In this document: positions 61,631 through 64,000 of the stretch, piece after piece
How positions within the stretch are numbered: position 1 is the stretch's first letter
Layout of the letters: each line of letters opens with the position of its first letter
Origin: JAWKWH01 sp040830725
GTDB taxonomy: Bacteria; Pseudomonadota; Alphaproteobacteria; Rhizobiales; Rhizobiaceae
Assembly: GCA_040830725.1 (NCBI GenBank)
Contig: JBFOMG010000001.1
Location: 124,001-188,000, forward strand
DNA length: 64,000 nucleotides
Direction: 5' to 3'
Notes under the pieces: model-generated
Database searches by the model: none
Seen by the model: only the letters and a program-made list of their open reading frames with translations
What the model was told of the DNA's origin: nothing
Position numbers and translations under genes: made by a program

Positions 61631-62743
61631 TCACCTGTCGTTAAATCCGGCGGCCAGGTCGTCTACCCATTGATCCTGAAAATCCTGCAGTCTTCTTGTG
61701 GGCTGTTGGGCACTGATGCGTTCATGCATCGGATCATCGATCCGGACAGGTGAACCGGACAACCGTTCGATCACCAGATGGCCGCAAAACGGCACGTAGA
61801 CTTCCGAATAGCCGCCTTCGTGCGCCATGACGATTTTACCGTTGCACAACCGGTCGGCTGTCTCCATCAGTTTGACGGTCATCATTGCAAAGGTCGTGGC
61901 TGAACACAGCATGCGGGCGAGCGGGTCTGTGCTGACCGCGTCAAATCCGCTGGCAACAATAATTACGTCCGGCCGAAATCGCTCCAATGCCGGCACGACA
62001 ATTCGCTCGAAGGTGCGCAGATACGTTGAATGGCCGCTTCCGGGCGGCAAAGGGATATTGATATTGCAACCTTCACCAGTTCCGGAGCCGGTTGCATCCG
62101 CTCCGCCACTTTCCAGCGGAAAGCAGTTTTCCTGATGCATCGAGATGGTCAGAACGTCACCGCGTTCGTAATATACCGCTTCGGTACCATTGCCATGATG
62201 GACGTCCCAATCGATGACCGCGACGCGCAGATCAGGGTTTCCACCCTTCGCTGCTTCGATGGCAATGGCAATGTTGGCGAGCAGGCAGAATCCCATCGGG
62301 CTGTCTGGCAAACAATGATGTCCCGGCGGCCGCGACAGCGCATAGGCGTTCTTCAATTCACCTGCCAGAACTGCACTCAAAGCGTTATTGACCAAGCCTG
62401 CGGACAGGGCCGCAATTTCGAAACCACCCGGTCCGAAAGGAGCCCGGGTGCCAAGCTCGCCGCCGCCAGCATCGCTTAGCCGCTTGAACTCGTCGATGTA
62501 TGCGGCCGGATGTACTCGCATCAGGTCGTCTCGCGAAGTCGATGCCGCTGACCGGCACTCAAGCTCATTCGACAAACCGGTCACGTCGAGCAGGTTCTTC
62601 AGCCGCCGCTTTGTTTCGGGATTTTCGGGCAGACCGCCGGCGACTTGCGGCTGTACAAGTCCTCCGACTGGCAGAACAGAAGCGTAGTTGCCGCCAAAAT
62701 GCCAAAAGCACTTTTCGTCATGAAAGAAGCCGGTTTTACCCAT
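61631..62743 (-). CDS. Histone deacetylase family protein (class II-like amidohydrolase)
   Basis: 370 aa, starting at the ATG at 62743 (GGAG 7 bp upstream). Metal and catalytic motifs: RPPGHHCLPD with the paired His, DWDVHHGNGTEAVYY, SGFDAVSTDPLARM and HEGGYSEVY. Zinc-dependent deacetylase of the acetoin/polyamine/HDAC superfamily; in bacteria usually acts on acetylated polyamines or acylated small molecules, so the substrate is open. Divergent from rlmN across 135 bp. Confidence 0.92.
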   Translation of the reverse strand: MGKTGFFHDEKCFWHFGGNYASVLPVGGLVQPQVAGGLPENPETKRRLKNLLDVTGLSNELECRSAASTSRDDLMRVHPAAYIDEFKRLSDAGGGELGTRAPFGPGGFEIAALSAGLVNNALSAVLAGELKNAYALSRPPGHHCLPDSPMGFCLLANIAIAIEAAKGGNPDLRVAVIDWDVHHGNGTEAVYYERGDVLTISMHQENCFPLESGGADATGSGTGEGCNINIPLPPGSGHSTYLRTFERIVVPALERFRPDVIIVASGFDAVSTDPLARMLCSATTFAMMTVKLMETADRLCNGKIVMAHEGGYSEVYVPFCGHLVIERLSGSPVRIDDPMHERISAQQPTRRLQDFQDQWVDDLAAGFNDR

Positions 62744-62878
62744 TAATGTCTCCACACCTGCTATGAGTTGTCATCGGAGACGCCGTCGGTATTGTCAATC
62801 ACCACTGTTGCGAATGCCGATGACGGCGGCAATCCATTGTGCTAACAGCGCCGCCGAAACAGGCTGACCGGAATTTGT
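62744..62878. other. Divergent gap between deacetylase gene and rlmN
   Basis: 135 bp that should hold both promoters. Several GC-rich dyads are present but no clear -35/-10 pair was assigned. The GGAG ribosome-binding site of the deacetylase gene lies at its left end. Confidence 0.3.
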
Positions 62879-64000
62879 ATGCCAATAACGCTTGACATTG
62901 AACACGCATCCAGCGGACCGCCACCGCCCGGACGGACCAGCAACGATTGTCAGTCCTTGATCGGTTTGTTGCGGGAGGAGATGGCTGAAGTTCTCGGGGA
63001 AGTTGGCGTGACTGAGCGTCAAAGACGCATGCGTGTGTCTCAACTTTGGCATTGGTTATATGTGCGCGGCGTGTCGGACTTTGACGCAATGCGGAATATC
63101 TCAAAAGATTTGCGGCAGAAGCTCGCCGAGCGTTTTTCAATTGCCCGACCGGAAATCGTTGAAGAGCAGATCTCGGAAGATGGTACCCGCAAATGGTTGT
63201 TGCGATTTCCTTCCCGCGGCGCCGGCAAACCGGTAGAAGTCGAGACAGTCTATATTCCTGAAGAAGGCCGCGGGACTTTGTGCATTTCCAGCCAAGTCGG
63301 CTGCACTTTAACCTGCACATTCTGCCATACCGGGACACAAAAACTGGTGCGCAATCTGACGGCGGGCGAAATCCTGGCGCAGTTGCTTGTCGCCCGCGAC
63401 CGGCTCGGGGATTTTCCTGACCGCGATACCCCCGATGGCGCGATAGTCCCTACAGAGGGGCGCAAGATCTCCAACATTGTCATGATGGGAATGGGCGAGC
63501 CGCTGTATAATTTCGACAATGTCAAAAAGGCGTTGTTGATCGCATCAGATGGCGAAGGTCTTTCATTGTCGAAGCGTCGGATCACCCTGTCGACTTCCGG
63601 TGTGGTTCCGGAGATTTATCGTACCGGCGAAGAAATTGGTGTCATGCTGGCGATTTCGCTTCACGCAACGACCGACGAACTGCGTGATGTGTTGGTGCCA
63701 ATCAACAAGAAACATCCAATCAGCGAACTGCTGCAGGCATGCCGCGACTATCCGGGCCTTTCCAACGCGCGACGCATCACCTTTGAGTATGTGATGCTGA
63801 AGGACGTCAACGACAGTCTCGAAGACGCCAAACGTCTTGTGATGCTGTTGAAGGGAATTCCGGCGAAGATAAACCTGATCCCGTTCAATCCCTGGCCAGG
63901 TTCGAGTTATCAATGCTCGGACTGGCGGACGATTGAACGCTTTGCGGATTTCGTTAATGCGGCCGGTTATGCCTCCCCCATTCGCACCCCGCGCGGGCGC
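62879..64000 (+). CDS. rlmN: 23S rRNA (adenine2503-C2)-methyltransferase RlmN (3' end cut by window edge)
   Basis: Radical SAM enzyme that methylates A2503 of 23S rRNA and A37 of tRNA. The frame from ATG 62879 runs to the edge without stop (374 codons). N-terminal SLIGLLREEMAEVLGEVGVT and HWLYVRGVSDFDAMRNISKD match family openings; the radical SAM cluster CTLTCTFCHTG is intact, followed by NIVMMGMGEPLYNFDNVKKA and RITLSTSGVVPEI. The C-terminal Cys lies off the edge. No strong ribosome-binding site precedes the ATG. Confidence 0.96.
   Translation, partial: MPITLDIEHASSGPPPPGRTSNDCQSLIGLLREEMAEVLGEVGVTERQRRMRVSQLWHWLYVRGVSDFDAMRNISKDLRQKLAERFSIARPEIVEEQISEDGTRKWLLRFPSRGAGKPVEVETVYIPEEGRGTLCISSQVGCTLTCTFCHTGTQKLVRNLTAGEILAQLLVARDRLGDFPDRDTPDGAIVPTEGRKISNIVMMGMGEPLYNFDNVKKALLIASDGEGLSLSKRRITLSTSGVVPEIYRTGEEIGVMLAISLHATTDELRDVLVPINKKHPISELLQACRDYPGLSNARRITFEYVMLKDVNDSLEDAKRLVMLLKGIPAKINLIPFNPWPGSSYQCSDWRTIERFADFVNAAGYASPIRTPRGR

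Noticed and set aside
1..64000. tRNA genes, CRISPR arrays, insertion sequences or prophage in the window
   Set aside because: No tRNA-like cloverleaf, no regularly spaced direct repeats, and no transposase or phage structural gene was seen; the only recombinase is the housekeeping XerC.

Overview
The window looks like the chromosome of a Hyphomicrobiales (Rhizobiales) alphaproteobacterium, probably a Rhizobiaceae/Phyllobacteriaceae relative. This rests on the mdh-sucC-sucD-sucA-sucB-SDR-lpd cluster, an IalB-family secreted protein, an L19 with a long Ala/Glu tail, an OpgB/CgmB-like phosphoglycerol transferase, a canonical CtrA-type box and moderately high GC. The species cannot be named from the sequence. 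No tRNA, rRNA, insertion sequence, prophage or CRISPR array was recognised.

Layout. (1) 1-6651 is an accessory catabolic island with alternating gene directions: a branched-chain-amino-acid-type ABC binding protein (cut by the left edge), a cytochrome P450, a 3-hydroxyanthranilate 3,4-dioxygenase with every known ligand residue, a divergent DapA-like lyase lacking the DapA catalytic Tyr, an SDR, a VOC protein and an aldehyde dehydrogenase. A 12-bp motif is shared by two of its control regions. (2) 7144-17829 is the TCA block: malate dehydrogenase, succinyl-CoA synthetase and the whole 2-oxoglutarate dehydrogenase complex. sucC and sucD are separated by a secreted protein gene and a cupin gene. 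(3) 17888-24841 holds a small secreted protein, a TraB/GumN protein, xerC, rimM-trmD, an acetyltransferase broken by one nonsense codon, a DUF4260 gene, rplS and rtcB. (4) 25049-30160 holds a polar amino acid transporter without its ATPase, a methyltransferase, an SbtA/PII-like bicarbonate pair and leuC.

(5) 30241-34601 is dominated by a very large secreted caspase-like protein with TPRs, whose C-terminal half holds three modules at an exact 612-bp period. (6) 34700-40423 is an MliC-like lipoprotein gene and the succinate dehydrogenase operon, with a phosphoglycerol transferase gene inserted between sdhA and sdhB. (7) 40499-55487 is mixed housekeeping: diguanylate cyclase, periplasmic MsrA and a DUF302 protein, leucine dehydrogenase-like enzyme, GNAT, BAX-inhibitor-1 protein, the tesA / ybbA-ybbP-like trio, thpR, a low-molecular-weight phosphatase, pterin dehydratase, DUF1232 protein, and a Lon-like protease with an overlapping stress-protein-like gene. 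(8) 55499-64000 is an RND efflux operon ending in an iron/2-oxoglutarate oxygenase, an IalB protein, a histone-deacetylase-family enzyme and rlmN, cut by the right edge.

The core-metabolism genes form one story: malate dehydrogenase, succinyl-CoA synthetase, 2-oxoglutarate dehydrogenase and succinate dehydrogenase together make up most of the oxidative half of the TCA cycle. Three intergenic copies of a hairpin repeat (near 44.4, 52.1 and 60.8 kb) form an interspersed element. The best candidates for undescribed biology are the 3-hydroxyanthranilate/P450/DapA-like island, the caspase-TPR protein, the transferase inside the sdh operon, and the hairpin repeat.
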